Assembly: GCF_047495875.1 (NCBI RefSeq)
Contig: NC_092462.1
Location: 27,606,523 to 27,670,522 of the forward strand
Origin: Pithys albifrons albifrons
Lineage: Eukaryota > Chordata > Aves > Passeriformes > Thamnophilidae
Direction of reading: 5' to 3'
DNA: 64,000 bases
A model generated the notes under the pieces. The model searched no databases, was not told the DNA's origin, and saw nothing but the letters and a program-made list of their open reading frames with translations. How positions within the stretch are numbered: position 1 is the stretch's first letter; each line of letters begins with the position of its first letter. A program made the position numbers and the translations under genes. Below are positions 13,226 through 26,800 of the stretch, piece after piece.

Positions 13226-16200
13226 ACTTTTTATCCTGTAAGGCCCATCTGAAGTGCAACATTGACTGAAATCTTTGCAAACAACACTTTGCAAGCTGGG
13301 GCATGAGGTTTTAGTTCTGTTAAAATCAATAGCTTCATTTGCAACGGAGGAGAGACAGATTTTGCTTTGAAAGTCTCTTTTTGCAGCAGTTTACCTGAAG
13401 AGAAGTCCCAGTACTGTGGGGCTAAATTTTCTATGTGTCTCACATCATCAGCTGAAGTCTGTTAATTGTGCACACATGTATTCAGGGACTGGCCTTTGGA
13501 CTTGTATACATATAATCAGAGATTATTTTTAGTTTATGAATCTTATTTTCATGTTATATAACAGCTTCTTGCTACAGGACAGGCTATGCCCATACCTTCC
13601 AGGCGAGAAATCAAAGGTGGGGGCAAGCAGCCTTAGGAAGTAACACACTCCTACGTGTTTGTTTTCTTCATGTGTTTGCAGGATCAGTGTAAATTTTTTC
13701 AAATTATTAATACTGTATGTGAAATCCCAGTGGCAAATATTACACATTTTTCCTCTGATCACAGTGGTACTAAAGTAAATAGTTGGAAATAATGCTGCTT
13801 GTGGAGAAGGCTGTTGTCCTTGTCTTAGGGATTCCCTGGATTTCCCCTCCTGGTAGCAAACACAACTCTGGAACTAAATAGTGCACTAGTGGTTTTTGGA
13901 TAGTGCTTCTGGTTTAGTATTAAGCAATTTAGACAGGAATTTGGCGCAATGTTCAGTAATAATAACATTAATCAAATGAATTTCTGGACCTACAGAGAAA
14001 GTTTTTGAACAGTTTATAACTAAAATGAGGCTTAAAAGTACTTACGTAAAATAATCCATTTGTGGACCTTTGTTCCTTAAGGAAAAGGGTTACTTTGCCT
14101 AGAAGTTGATGTCATACTTTCAAGTTTGGATGCTTTTAAATATGTACTATAATTTTAATTCATCATTTAAATTAGTACTATTTTATTGTCTATGGTTATC
14201 AGAATATGTCAGGTTTATGGCATGATATGTAACAGCAAAAACAAAATATGTTTAATATATTAGAACTTGACCTTTGAGAGAAAATTTCATGGAAAATATT
14301 TCTTTTTGAGGTCTTTGAAATATTTTATCTCCCGTTTCAACATATCATATGCATCACCATTTAGCCAACTGAGTAGGTAGTGTTTATATGAATTGCAGTT
14401 TTTTCACATAAGTAGAAATGAAGTAGTGGAATCAAGATTATAATAGGATCTGAATAATTCAGAATTATCATAAAAAGTGAAAGATTTCATGTAAAGTCTT
14501 GGAACAAGGTTAGAATTTCTGCTTTATTTTTTACATTTTCTCATCTCTCAAATTTTAAAATATTTTCAAAAATAAAAATGGAAAAGAGGTATGCTCATTG
14601 TAGTTGTCTAATTTACTGGATCAAGGACTACAAAACTACCAAAATTCTTGATATTTCTTATAAATGACTTTGAAATTGTATCCCTGACTCAGTTCTTTAA
14701 AAGCTTTAAGAAATGTACCTAGAAATTTCTCTTTTCCTGAAGAAAGTTAGCAACCTTAGCAGCACCATGCTGATAAAGTCTGCAGGAATTGAACTTTTGA
14801 AGCCCCACTGACAAAAAAGGAAGGCTACTTTTCCCATGGACTCCCATTTTCAGAGGGAAACGCCCTAGATTCCAAACGTCCTGGTTTCAGCTATTTATGT
14901 TCAGACCAAGAATAGTGGAGTACTTTACAACTCCTTTGTTATCAACCTCATTCCACCTCTGTCCACTAATTAGTGAAAAGTGTATACCTGTTGCTTAGGC
15001 CAGCAATCCCTGCATTTCGTTCATAACTTGTTTATGATGTAGAATCACTCCTTTAAATTCTAAACTAATTTCACTCTATCAGTCTTAGAGTGATCTCTGC
15101 TTTTCACAAAGAAGTAAATCTGGAAAGCTCAAGGGGTGAAAAAGGTTACTTATTCTAAGGCCAAAAAGCTCCTTCTGCTCCACCTCTGACTCATCACATC
15201 TCTCTGATGAGTCTTGCCTTCACTTGGTGTCTGCTGTGCTGCCTTCACTACCCTTGCTGCTGGGCTGGTGGCAACCAAGAGCTCTGCAGTTCCTAGAGGT
15301 CCATTTAGTGCCTGCTGAGTTCTCATGTGTCTCTCTAGGTGTTTATTTCCTATATTGATACGAGTTATGTCTGAGCTGCAATCAGAAGTGGCACTGAGAA
15401 TGTTTTAAATCTGGTTGGGTACCTGACAGCACAGCAATCAGCAGTGTGGGAAGGGTATGGGCTACACCAGACCACCCAGGTCTGGGTGGGTCCTTCTTTC
15501 AAGGATTCATTTGGCTTGGTCTGTAAGATCTGCAGGTCATAGTCTTTAGTAATGTGGCTTGTGGGTCCTGTTAAGTTGTCTTAATCTTCAAATATTTTGC
15601 AAAATGCCATTTCATGTATGTGGACACTTGGCCTCACTCAACTATGCCTGATGAATCATAGACTGTACTATGAAACCTTTTTAGAAGAACTGTCTGCTTG
15701 CCAGGAATGAGACACTTCTCTGTCCATAGTCTTTTATGGAAGGAAAAGAACAAAAGACAGGCAATGCATCTGGAATGACATATAAAGTCAGTATTTTTGT
15801 TTATTGAAGCAAAATGCCTCAGGCACATCCTTTAGTTTTTGGAGTCACAACTTGATTCTGAGTTATTAGAGTCTGGAAAACCTCTCCCAACTGCTCTGAA
15901 ACTGTATTCTGCATTTTGGAAAATACTCAGAGTGATTAGGGAATATCCCAGGAACAACAGGCTAGTATTCTCCAAAACACCACATTTTTTAATTTTTTCC
16001 ATGATTTTTAGCAACCTCCAAGATTTTATTTTAAAGACCTTAAGGCAAAAATCTCTTCTTGCTTAATACTGCTGGTAATTACATCATGATAGTAGAAGGC
16101 ACCTGACCTGTGGTAAATACTTTCCATTTTGGCTATAAATATAGCTTTCTATGTGCAAATCAATTTGCGTTTGCTTTATTAAGTCTGTAGAAAGTTGCTC

Positions 16201-17490
16201 CTGCACAGAGTCTGGGGATAGAAGTCTCCAGAGAGCAGTTGAAAACCCCACCTGTTCAGGCAAGCACTGAAGGAGTATGATGGATGTCAGTGTGACTGGT
16301 TCGTGCAGATGCCCTCACGTATTTACCCATTCATAGCCTACGCTCCGTCTTTTCCTGCTATGCAGCCAGGATCGGAGGGAGGTTGAGCCTTTTCTGCCCT
16401 ATTAACTTTGGCTTGTTTGCTTTGCTTTTATCTCCCAGTCTCCTCTCCCCAGTAGCAACTGCCTTGCCCTCAGTCCTGAGGATGGCCCCATGACTCCTTT
16501 GTTTAACTGCTGTTATAAGCTGCTGCACAAATTGCTTGGCAGAGGGTGATTTGTAGTGACAAGGTTTGAACCTTATCCCTGGAGATTCACCAGATACCTC
16601 TGCAATGCTCTGCATCTCTCAGGACAGGGAATAGGAAGCCCAGCTCCCACTTCCAAGCCTGATCTTGCATCATCCCAGCTATTGCATAACAGTTTAGTTG
16701 AGAGGCAATGGCATGTCCTCCTTCTCTCTGTTGCAGTAGTGTGACTCTGCTTACTTACAGGAGGTGAGCGGATCCCTCTTTTCTATTATTTATGGATCAG
16801 TACACACACAGTAGTTTACATGTGACCTTTAAGAATTACAGTAATAGATCAGTCAGATCATCAAAAATGATCCTTTTTTAAAAAAATCTTTTGAGGAGAA
16901 ATGGTTAAATTTTTTAAGAAGAATGTATGGGGTGAAAATTAGTCTTGTGTATCCTTGAAGTGTCACAGTTTAACTCAAGTAATTTACAAATATTGAGATA
17001 ATGGCAGAGGATTAGTCTGGAAAACCACTTTACTTTTATCTTCTTTTAAAATTTCTTTACTTTCAATTTTCATGTTTTGCTCCTCTTTATTTCTCATTTT
17101 TCCACTGAATCTGTGATATATATTAATTTTCTGTTGAAGACTTGTTCCTGTTCCCTACTTTTGCCTGATTTTTGACTTCTGATGAAGATTCCATGATCTG
17201 TTTTAGTTCTTTCACACTTGGAAGTTTTCTTTTTGTGACGATCTTGCTTTCATGTTTTTAAATTGTATCTGATACCTGTTCTCCCTGCTAGAACTAAGAT
17301 TACCCCATTCTCTTTCTCACCATGTCTAACTTAGGGTCCTATAATCCTAGAGCTGATGTCTCCTTATCCTCTCAAGCCTTCAAACAATAACAAAACTGCG
17401 GACCTCCTCTCTTTATTCAACTTCCAGCTGCAGCAATACCTGAATGCCAAGCAGAGACATATGAGTACATGGAGTTGCATGGAAGAGGTG

Positions 17491-17540
17491 TTTTTTGTTT
17501 TGTTTTGTGGTGTTTTTTTGGTTTGTTTTTTTTTTTTTTT
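17491..17540. repeat. T-rich, G-interspersed tract ending in T15
   Basis: Runs of T separated by single or double G, ending in fifteen T at 17526-17540. This is a low-complexity tract. Confidence 0.85.
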
Positions 17541-19414
17541 GCCAACTGGCTGCAGAGTTACGAAGCATCTTTTCTGCTGCTCTGAGAGTGGGATTGTAGC
17601 ACCTAAAGGTGGTTATGGGAAGAAGCAGATGGAAGTTCTGTAGCAGGATTTGGGATGAGTCTTCCAGATATTGATTCAGCCTGTCCTGGTGGTCATGATG
17701 TTACTTCCAGGTAAAAGAGTAAGTTAAGGTAATTTCTTTTCCATCCCTGGAATAACCTCATATTTTACTGTTCTGACTAGATTGGTGCTAAGATCCAGTG
17801 TCTACTTAAAAAAGTTGAAGGTGTTGGTAATTTTCCTATCTTGTGATCTTGGAATTGGGTAGAAGTGTCTTGATGATGACAAAGTGGGGGACAAAAAGGG
17901 TGTCTCCATACTTTCTGACGCCTTCATTCCAAACTTCAGGAAAAGTCTTTTGGCTTTGACTGATCCAGGGAACAGTCTACAGTTTCACAAGTCAGCTTTA
18001 TGCTGTACACCTCTTGGCAGGCTTATGGCCTCACGGCTAAAAGCCCAAGAGAAATAAAATGCCAGTGACTTTGAATTAAGAAGCTCACTTACAGACTTGA
18101 ATGAGTTCTTTATACTTGTAAGCGTATATGCAAATTGTAAGAATTACATGTGGACTTCGAGGCTAAAGTAATTAAATTTAATTTGAAAAACATAGCTAGG
18201 GTTCCTGGAAGTTTCACTGGAGAAACTGACCTTCCCGCCAGGTAACCATATTAATTGATGTAGTAATGGAGAAAGAGAATCTGGCCTTGGACATGACTGG
18301 TATTTCACATGTACTGTATCAGTGTATTAGTTATTTTTATTGCAGAAGTGTTTAGAAGACCCACTAAAAAAAAATCATTGCCTGAAAGCACACACAACTG
18401 AAACAGTTACTGCATCAAAAAAATTAAAATACTATTTTTTGTACAACTTGTGATTCTCTGGTAAATTAGGAATACTGAATAATTGTTTATACAATGGATA
18501 TACTGTCTTGTTATATGCTATGCAGAGATTTCCTTTTGCACTAAGGACATTAAAGATGTTGTATTCGCTATGTTTTTATGATGCATTTAAAATGTCTTTG
18601 CTGAAAAAGTTGGAAGAAGTTTTTCTTTGTATATTAAAATTGTCACAAAATCACCAGCACAAAAGCACGGATGTTCCGTGGCTGACACACAGGTTTTGCA
18701 GTGCTTGTTTCTACATCAAGATATTGTCTCACCAGATAAAACAGCTAAACACTTTTTTTTCTGTCAGAGATCTAAAGAGATGAATGACAGGTCTTATAAT
18801 AATGGTAAATATGCTTGGGGCAATGCAGAGGCCAAAGACCATGACCCTGCATTCGTAGAACACGGTTTTCTGGGAGAATCTTAAGAATTTTTAGTAGACT
18901 AAAACATGCATGGGAACATTTTGGATGCTTTCAGCTTTTTCCTTTTTTTATCTCTTTGGAATAACTTATAAATATTTAAGACTGCCCTGCGACATGTCTG
19001 GTTCTGTGTGAAAAAATTGAAGGGAATATATTTTAGAATTGTATCCCAAGTGTTTATAAAGTCTATTCTAAGGTTAGAAATTCCCCTACAAGCATTAATT
19101 TATAATCATACTGGAATTCTTATATGGAACTAAGAAGAAAAATCCTGCTCTACAGGTGTGAGCTAATCTATGTGTCACAGAGGATGAAATGGGTGGAATA
19201 AAATGACCAAAAGAACCATAGAATAATTTAAGTAAGAAAATATCTTTCCAGTTGAGTCCAACCATTACCCCAGCACTGTCAAGTCCATCAATGAACACGT
19301 CCGTAAGTGACACATCACTAAATATGTCCATAAGTGACACACCTACTCATCTTTTAAATACCTCCCAGAATAGTGACTCAACCACTTCCCTGGGCAGCCA
19401 ATGCTTAATAACTC

Positions 19415-19487
19415 TTGGTCCTGTGCAAACTGACGAGTTGGATTTGATGATCCTTATGGGTCACTTTCAATTCATCATATTCTGTGA
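19415..19487 (+). mobile_element. CR1 3' fragment nested in the opposite-strand CR1
   Basis: On the plus strand this reads as a CR1 3' terminus: 'ttggtcctgtgc...gttggatttgatgatccttatgggtcactttcaattca' followed by ATTCTGTGA. It lies inside the minus-strand CR1 between host-element sequence matching the AGGTTTAGATTGG side (about 19488-19520) and the AGTTATTAAGCATTGG side (about 19398-19414). The host CR1 reading resumes after it. This is a younger, heavily truncated insertion, or a rearrangement, of a second CR1 in opposite orientation. Edges are accurate to about 10 bases. Confidence 0.8.
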
Positions 19488-20039
19488 AGAGACCAATCTA
19501 AACCTCCCCTAGTGCAACTTGAGGCTGTTTTCTCTTGTCCTATTGCTTGTTGAAGGGTGGCTGACCCTTACCTTACTACAACCTCCTTTCAGAAAGTTAT
19601 AGAGAGTGATGAGGTGACTCATGAACCTCCTTTTCTCCAGGCTAGACAACCCCAGATTCCTCGGATGGTCCTCATGAGACTTGTGCTCCAGGCATTTTAT
19701 CAGCTCTGTTTCCTTTCTCTGGATTTGCTCCAGCACCTCCAATGTCTTTCTTGAAGTGAGGGGCCCTAAACTGAACACAGTTCTTAAGATGCAGCATCAG
19801 AAGTTCTGTGTAAAGAGGCACAATGACTGCCCTGGTCATATTGATCACACTATTCCTGATACAAGTCAGGATACCACTTGCCTTCTTGCCCACCTGGGCA
19901 CACTGCTGGCTCATGTCCAGCTGCTACTGACCAGCAACCCCAGGGCCTTTTTTGCCAGGCATCTTTCCAGCCATTCTGCCCCAAGCCTGTATCACTGCAT
20001 GGGGTGGTTGTGATCCAGGGCAGGACCCTTTTTTAACCC

Positions 20040-20460
20040 TTCAGCTTGTTGAACCTCCTCCCATTGACCTTGGACCACAGATCCAACCTGTCCAGACCAC
20101 TCTGCAGAGCCTTCCTATCATCCAGTAGATCAACACTCCCATACAATTTAATGTCATCTGTGGACTTACTGAGGGTGCACTCAAGGCCCTTGTCCAGATC
20201 ACTGATAAATATATCAAACAGGGCTGACCCAAATACTGAGCCTTGGGAAACTCCACTAGTGAAAACCCCAGTAGTGACCAGCTGCCAGCTGGTTGTAACT
20301 CCATCACCACCCAGCCATCCAGCCAGTCGTTTACTCAGTGAACAGTGTACCCATCCAAGCCATGAGCAACTAGTTTCTCCAGGAGAATATTGTGGGGAAA
20401 ATGTGACAAAGGCTTTACTAAAATCCAGGTAAACAACATTGCAGCCTTTCCCTCATTACA
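20040..20460 (-). pseudogene. CR1 reverse-transcriptase domain remnant
   Basis: This is the best-preserved part of the minus-strand CR1 ORF2. In one frame from about 20254 down to 20040 it keeps some 70 codons of the palm region with the order [43 protein letters not shown]. The catalytic box, normally (F/Y)ADD in LINEs, reads STDD (20153-20164). The two aspartates survive but the preceding aromatic-Ala pair is lost. Upstream of 20254 the frame breaks repeatedly. It is a fossil, not a functional polymerase. Confidence 0.88.
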
Positions 20461-20850
20461 CAGGACTCCTGATAAAGATGGGAATTGATTTAGTGAGAAC
20501 TTCCACCACCTCCCTCAGCATCCTTGAGTGGATCCCACTCAGGCCCATAGGCTTGAGCATGTCTAAGGTGTATATCAGGTCAGTGACCTTTCCCCCTTGG
20601 AATATCATGGCTTCATTCTTCTCCCTGCCCCTGTCTTCCAGCTCAGGGGACTGGGTACCCATAGAACTACTGATCTTACTATTAAAGAGTGAGGTAAAAA
20701 CAGGTATGAAGCACCTCAGTCTTTTTGTCAGCCTTTGTCGCTATGTTGTCCTCTGCATCCAATAAAGGATTGAGATTCTGCTTAGCCCTCTTTTTGTTGC
20801 TGATGTATCTATAAGAACACTTTTTATTGTTTTTTTATGGCAATAGCCAC

Positions 20851-23800
20851 ATTCACAAAAAATAGTGAAAGCTGCCTTGCAGGGAAGATAGAAGTTTCTG
20901 TGCAGAACTAGAGTGGCACAGCAGGAAAAGAGTACTGAAAAGTGTGTGATGAAGAAAGTAAATATAAATGAGGTGATATTGACACTTAACTTTTCACTGA
21001 AGATTTGTTAGTGTTTAAATGGCTCCTGCAGTTTTCTTGAAGGCTTGAAGCAGGAGTCTACACCAGCAGACTCAAAGCTGAGCTGCAGTTTAACACAGAC
21101 AAGTTGTCAACAACTCGATCACATCATTAAAGCTGATATAAATATATCAACGTGACTGAGTCTGAAAAGTATCATGTAAAGGGATTTATCAGTCACAGGG
21201 AGAGAGGAGTGAGCCCACAGTGACCTGATTGTTTGACGAGCTGCTTAATGGTGGTATAAATTTGGTTATTGAAAAGGGGGTTCACCAATAAAAAAATTGT
21301 GTTCCTATATGAACTGGAGTGAATTCAAGTGCATGCAGCATAGAGAAAACCACTATGCATGCATCAGACTATTGTTGGTTGGTTTGTTTGTTTTTAAATC
21401 AGCTGACTTTTTAGCTTAATTATGAATTTCTAGTGAAACTCTGGAACTTCTCTTTGAATTTCCCCCCTCCCCCACCAGTTACCCTTTATTTCCAGGTATT
21501 TAATTACAGTTATTATAGAATAGCACTGATAAATCAATTTTCTAGCATCTTCTGAACTTCAAAAAAATTTTTCTAGCAGTATGCAAATCCTTAAAGGTTT
21601 ATTTTGCTAAATATTCATACATACAGATAACTCTGTACTGTCTCAAGGGTCACAGAAATTAACAGAAGTCCTTCTACTTATATCACCGGACATCAGCTGA
21701 AAGCTTAGAATACTAAAGAGGACTGAACTTCATAATTGTAATGCCTTGGAAACTGTATGGCAATGTAATAAGGTATGGGCAAATTGTGAAAGGGTGTTGA
21801 GTGGTACAAATTTCTGAAATTTGTGACTGGAATAATTAGGTTTTCTTTCTTTGTGTGTTTTCTTTTAAAAATGTCACATCACTTAATTTTCATATTGCTG
21901 GAAAAATACTTGGATCTTTTGGAATGAAGTGAAAAAGAACATGGTCTTTTATACTTTCAGATGAGTATTTTGTTTAGATGTATACATCTTGCCAACTGTT
22001 TTAGCTTCTGAGAGAATGCTCTCACTCATCTACTAGTATTTATTAATATAATGCTGGAACATTTTGCTAGTCATTATATCATGACAATTAGTGTCCCTTT
22101 TTATATTTTATTAGTGAGCAAGACAGCAATGTCACCTTCATGTTAAGGAAATTTTAGATCTGCCTTGTTTCAGACATGTCCATAAATAAGCCCTACAGCA
22201 GAGATGGTCAACCAATACAGTCTTCAAAGACCTCAGCACTTGTCTTTTTCTTGCTTTGTAAAGAATAGCAAGTCATAAAAAGCAGGGAAAACAGAGGGAA
22301 GATCTTATTATTCCCTTACTTAGAGCTTTTGTAATCCCCCTTGAAATCCCTGATTGTTCCATCCTGTAAAAAGGGGACTGCAAGAGGCTGCTCTGTCTGC
22401 TGTGCAATGGAGATGTGGTTCTTGGGTAAGTCAGTCCCAGGGGGACAGGTGGTTCCAAGTGTTCTATCTAGGAGTAGCATGTATGCAATGAGAAACTGAT
22501 GGCTTGCAACACCTGAAAGCAAACCAGTTGGGTTCCAGACCTGGTGGCAATTATCACGTCTGCTGCCTTTCACAGTGATGCTTGTAGGCTGAGGGCTAGG
22601 ACAGAGAGTACTTTCCAAAAGCCCAAATACCGGATGTATTTCACTTGAACAGATTATATATGTTGGTTACAGTTTTGCATGGGAATATTTTGACTTTACT
22701 TTTTTTCAAGCAGTTTGGTGTGAATTGCATGTTGTGTAAGTTCAGCATTTCTTCACTCTTGTTAATGTCAAATTTACTCTTATCTCTCAATAGCAGAAAG
22801 AAGGAAGGTGGAGACCGCAGGACTGGTGGTGGTAGCAGTGTTTGTCTTCAGATGGCCAGTACCACAGGTACTATTGTTGAACATGTTTCCATACCTTAAG
22901 CTGACTGTTTAATCAGCTCTCAAACTTTTTAAGTAAACAATAATCTGGGATCACTTGCCTGACACTAATACTGCTATTGTATTTTCTTACTCAGAGTACT
23001 GTCAGATTGGGTTGGACTCAGCCACATTTGCTGTTGGACTTTTCAGTGTGTTTGTTTAAAATAGGAATATTCTGAGAGCACAAGAAGTCTGTTATTATTT
23101 TCATCTGCATACATAACTTTTAATGACTGTAATGGGAAATAAGGAGAGGGAACAGATTGCCTAAGAATGCCTGTCTTTAAAGCAATTACTTTGACAAATG
23201 ACCTGACTGAGACTGGTCAGAAAGATGACAGAATAGAGACTTATCTATGAAGAGGTACCAAATCACAGTGACCATTCAGGAGTCCTCTGCACTGGAAAAG
23301 TTGTGCAGCTTTTTGTCTCTACAGTGCTTTATTTTTTTCCTGGTGCTACTCTGTGCATTTGAAGCCTTTGGATCAGTTGCTGTTTTCCTCTGCATTTAAG
23401 GCTAGGGGAGATGGAGGCAGGAACCTTCAGAGGTTCTTCAGATAGAGAAGAGATAGGGTCTTATGTGAGGAATTTCTTGTGGTTCTTCCATTTATTCACT
23501 GTTAGACTATCAGCTGCTGGGCTGCATGGGGCTAGCAGCCTCCCAAGCTACATATAGGTTCTACAGATAAAATAAATCTAGAGAGGATTCAACCCAGATG
23601 TCCTTCAGCTACTGCAACTGAAGCCCCTGGTATGATGCAAATGTCACATCAAATGTCTTGTATCACTGTGAGCTGTTTTTTCCACAGGAAACTATTGAAA
23701 ATTAGTGAGATTTTACACAAATAGTCTGTGTTATCTGCCACAGAAATCTTAAAGGAATGCTGGGAATGAAGTACTGTTTTCTGGTTTTCCACCATTGATT

Positions 23801-26800
23801 TCTCAAGAGGTCTTCAGATGCTCAGAAAAGACAAGTACTGTAAACAGTTCAGTGTATAAATGACAGCACATATTTTAGCTTCTAACATGAATAAGTAATA
23901 AAAAGATATTTTAGTTTACATTTTCATATTTTCAAGGTTTCTACAAACTAAACTGGTCTTTCATTGTGTGTGGGTTTTTTTCTGTCTGTGAAAGAACAAC
24001 TGGTTGGGTTAGATTGGTGCAATTATTAGGTGAAATATTTTTCCACTGATGCATGCTGTTTAAGAAAGAGTTGTTTATCAACAAAAAAAACTATGTCCTT
24101 ATCCTCTTAGAATATTTCAGAGGAAAATCACCAAACACACAAATCTGTCACCATGGTTATTGAAATGGAAAGCTCAGGTTTTTTTTAATTTCAACATTTT
24201 CATGTTATAGCTTCAGACTTCAAAATGAAAATGTAGAAATACTTCAAGTTTGGTTTGTTTTTTTTTAACTTCTGACTCAATGAGAAATGATTTTCCATGT
24301 GTTTGCCTTTCTGTTTGGGGCTGATACCAAGATGTTCAGGTTTTCATGAAGGATAAATCGTGAGCCTAAGGTAGTAAAGGATTCTGGTTTATCTTGAACA
24401 CTCTGCCTTGTTTTCAAGAAAATGCTAGCATTACACAGAATTATTGAGGAAATGTTACAGATCTGTATCACAGCTCTTATACTTTTGTGAGCCGCTAAGT
24501 ATATCTTTACTTTTTTTTTGAGTCAGTGACAGGAGTTTTGAAGTAAGCCACTGTCCTTTAACAACACAAGGAACCCAGAAGGGAAGAGTGGTGTAGTTTC
24601 CCATGAAGTGCAGGAGGACCTTTAACGCTGGGTGGGAAGCTGAATGTTACATTTTTGAAAAGCCAGATTTTCAATTCTTATCCCTATTTTGTTTTACCCA
24701 TTTCTCTTTGCTGTGACAGATGAGGCTTTCAAGCAGCACCAATGGCAAAAGCAAATAAAATAAAACATTGAAATAGGATTTTTCAAGCGAGATCTTATTT
24801 CCTAACTTGGTTTTCTCTTGAATACTTTCTCTTAAGGTTTCACCTGTTCTAAATCTAGCTCACAAAAACCTCTTAAAATAAGAGAAAATCGGAGCAATAA
24901 GCAGTGGAGTCCTAGGAAGTAGCAAAAATCTGTTCATCAGGATCCCATGACATAATGCAGCCATTACAGTATAATGAGTTTAGGGGCAAGGTCTTTGTCA
25001 GCCAAATGAGATGGGGACTTAGATGTTGCGTGTTTTGTGTATATGTGTCAAAAATGTGTAAATGAACACAAATTTCTTTCCAAAAGAGTTGTGGTTCACC
25101 CAAAGCTCAATGCTCTCTGTGTTTCTTACTGAATCAACATACTGTCATGGCATTTCCTTCTTAGATTTGCATTTGCAAGCTGAAACATGATTTAAAATTG
25201 AAAACCATGTCTATATGACAAGTGGTTTTGCTTGTGCCTTTGGATACCATAGATCAAGACCTATTTTCTTTTTCACCACTAGAGATTCAGTGCAGCTTTA
25301 TGCCCAACAAGCCAAGTTATTTTTCTCCTTGTTCTCTCAGTGGTGCTTGTAATTTTGTGGACAGTCTAATTCTTTGCATTAAATAGTTTGGGCATTACCT
25401 CCTTTTGGCTTGCTGTTTGTTTTTCATTCTCTTTCTCAGTAAGACTATTCATTGAGTTGTAACTAAAATCATGAAATGCATTCCTAGATCCAAAATCTCT
25501 TTACATCTGGAGTGTATTCACCTTTTTTTTTTTTATTTTTTTTTAAATAACCTTATCTCCAGTCATTGACAGGATACCTATTTATGGATACAGGCTGGCT
25601 CTATTCTGAGTCAATATGATTTTTGCTATTGTCTCCAGTGCAAACTAGGGTTTAGGCACTTGGACATAAAAAGTTTGATGGAGTCTTTAATTAAGTTTGT
25701 GAGAATCATTAGAGGATGATAACCTTTCGTCCCTCCTGACCTCAGCTGGATTTTGAACTGGTTACCCAAAGGTTAAAAATTCTGTTACTTTTACAATGTG
25801 TTTTGATCCAGGAAGCCCATTTTATTTTCAAATCCTTTAAATTTCCCGTTTTCTGGCTTCATGGTGATGGGTGGTTCTTTTGCTTTAATTTCCTGCTCAT
25901 CATTCCTCCCCATGCATCCCCTCTAAATAAGGTTGCTTGGGGGATTCAGCCTGGTTATTAGGCAGCCTTGCTGTAGCGCTCCCTTTGAGGCTTTGTATTC
26001 TCTGAAGCAGACAAGAGAAGGTTTTTGTGGAGAAGTCTTGGATAATGCAGTTTTATATGTTGAGTACCTGAGCCAAGTCTTTCTGCCATTTAAAAAATTT
26101 TTCCAAACACTTGGGAAGGAGGGTTTTTTATTGTCAATGCTTTGGCCATTCTCAGTCCTGCAGTGCAATCTATAACCTGATACTAAGGAGATTGCCTATG
26201 TTTCCCACATCGAAGATTAGGTCTGAATTTTGGTTACTTTGAAATAAGGGGCAAATTTCTTATTGCTTCCCACAGAGTCAGCCAAAGAGGCTTTCTATTA
26301 CTGAGCTGAGCTGTCTGTTCTGGGAGCTTTCTTGTTAGACTGCAGGGGTTTAAAAAAAATGAACTCCACTTTCAGTTCTAACTGCAAATGTTTTTGGGAT
26401 CAGACTTGCCTCGTTTATTTTTAATTCCAAATCAAGATTGAAAGCAGCAGTAAAATATATTCAGGCTCCCCAGAATTCCTACCTACCTTTATTCTGGATT
26501 AAAGTTTGGGTAAATTCTTAATTTTCCCGCATTGACTTGCTTACCCTGTTGTAGAATGAGAACAATTTATATTGGATCTGCAGATTATGACTGATTTATA
26601 GCCTTACAGTACCCTGAACCCAAACCCCAGATGGTAACATCATCAAAATCTCAAAAGCTGGAATACAAATTTGGATTCAAAGACAAAAGTCATGACTTGT
26701 GTTAATTTAATATTTTTAAATATACTAGTTAAGCCTATCCTTTCTTCTCCAACACTCTCCAATTTCATTAGGAAAAGCACCCACTTACTTGTTGATGAAA

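Larger units (their letters stand above)
9399..19214. other. Unique non-coding DNA
   Basis: No gene or interspersed repeat was recognised in this stretch. A somewhat more GC-rich patch at about 11180-11930 produces overlapping open frames on both strands with no family resemblance. The part from about 13950 to 14620 is very AT-rich. A string 'gtcctggtttcagct' near 14879 recalls the start of some avian LTRs, but the following bases do not continue the match. Confidence 0.5.
19215..20850 (-). mobile_element. CR1 LINE, long decayed copy (ORF2 RT to 3' end)
   Basis: Read on the minus strand, this is a CR1 element running from the N-terminal side of the reverse transcriptase (about 20850) to the 3' end near 19215. 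Order of landmarks: an ISNKKRAK-like segment near 20790-20815; a linker resembling the CR1 'EVL...F' region near 20700; a GVSQGSVFG block at 20230-20254; the catalytic-box position at 20153-20164; an LDRL...W block near 20060-20100; the C-terminal SLEKRR and YNFLKGG segments near 19600-19680; and a 3' UTR ending in ATTCTATG close to 19217. Frameshifts and stops are scattered throughout, so it is long dead. At about 1.6 kb it is longer than most CR1 copies. A plus-strand CR1 fragment interrupts it at about 19415-19487. No target-site duplication was identified. Confidence 0.93.

Noticed and set aside
14879..14905. 'gtcctggtttcagct' resembling the start of some avian ERV LTRs
   Set aside because: The match ends after about 15 bases, and no LTR end, TATA or polyadenylation pattern follows.
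23001..23040. 'gattgggttggactcagccac' as a CR1 3' UTR fragment
   Set aside because: Similarity covers under 20 bases, with no continuation into the CR1 terminus.
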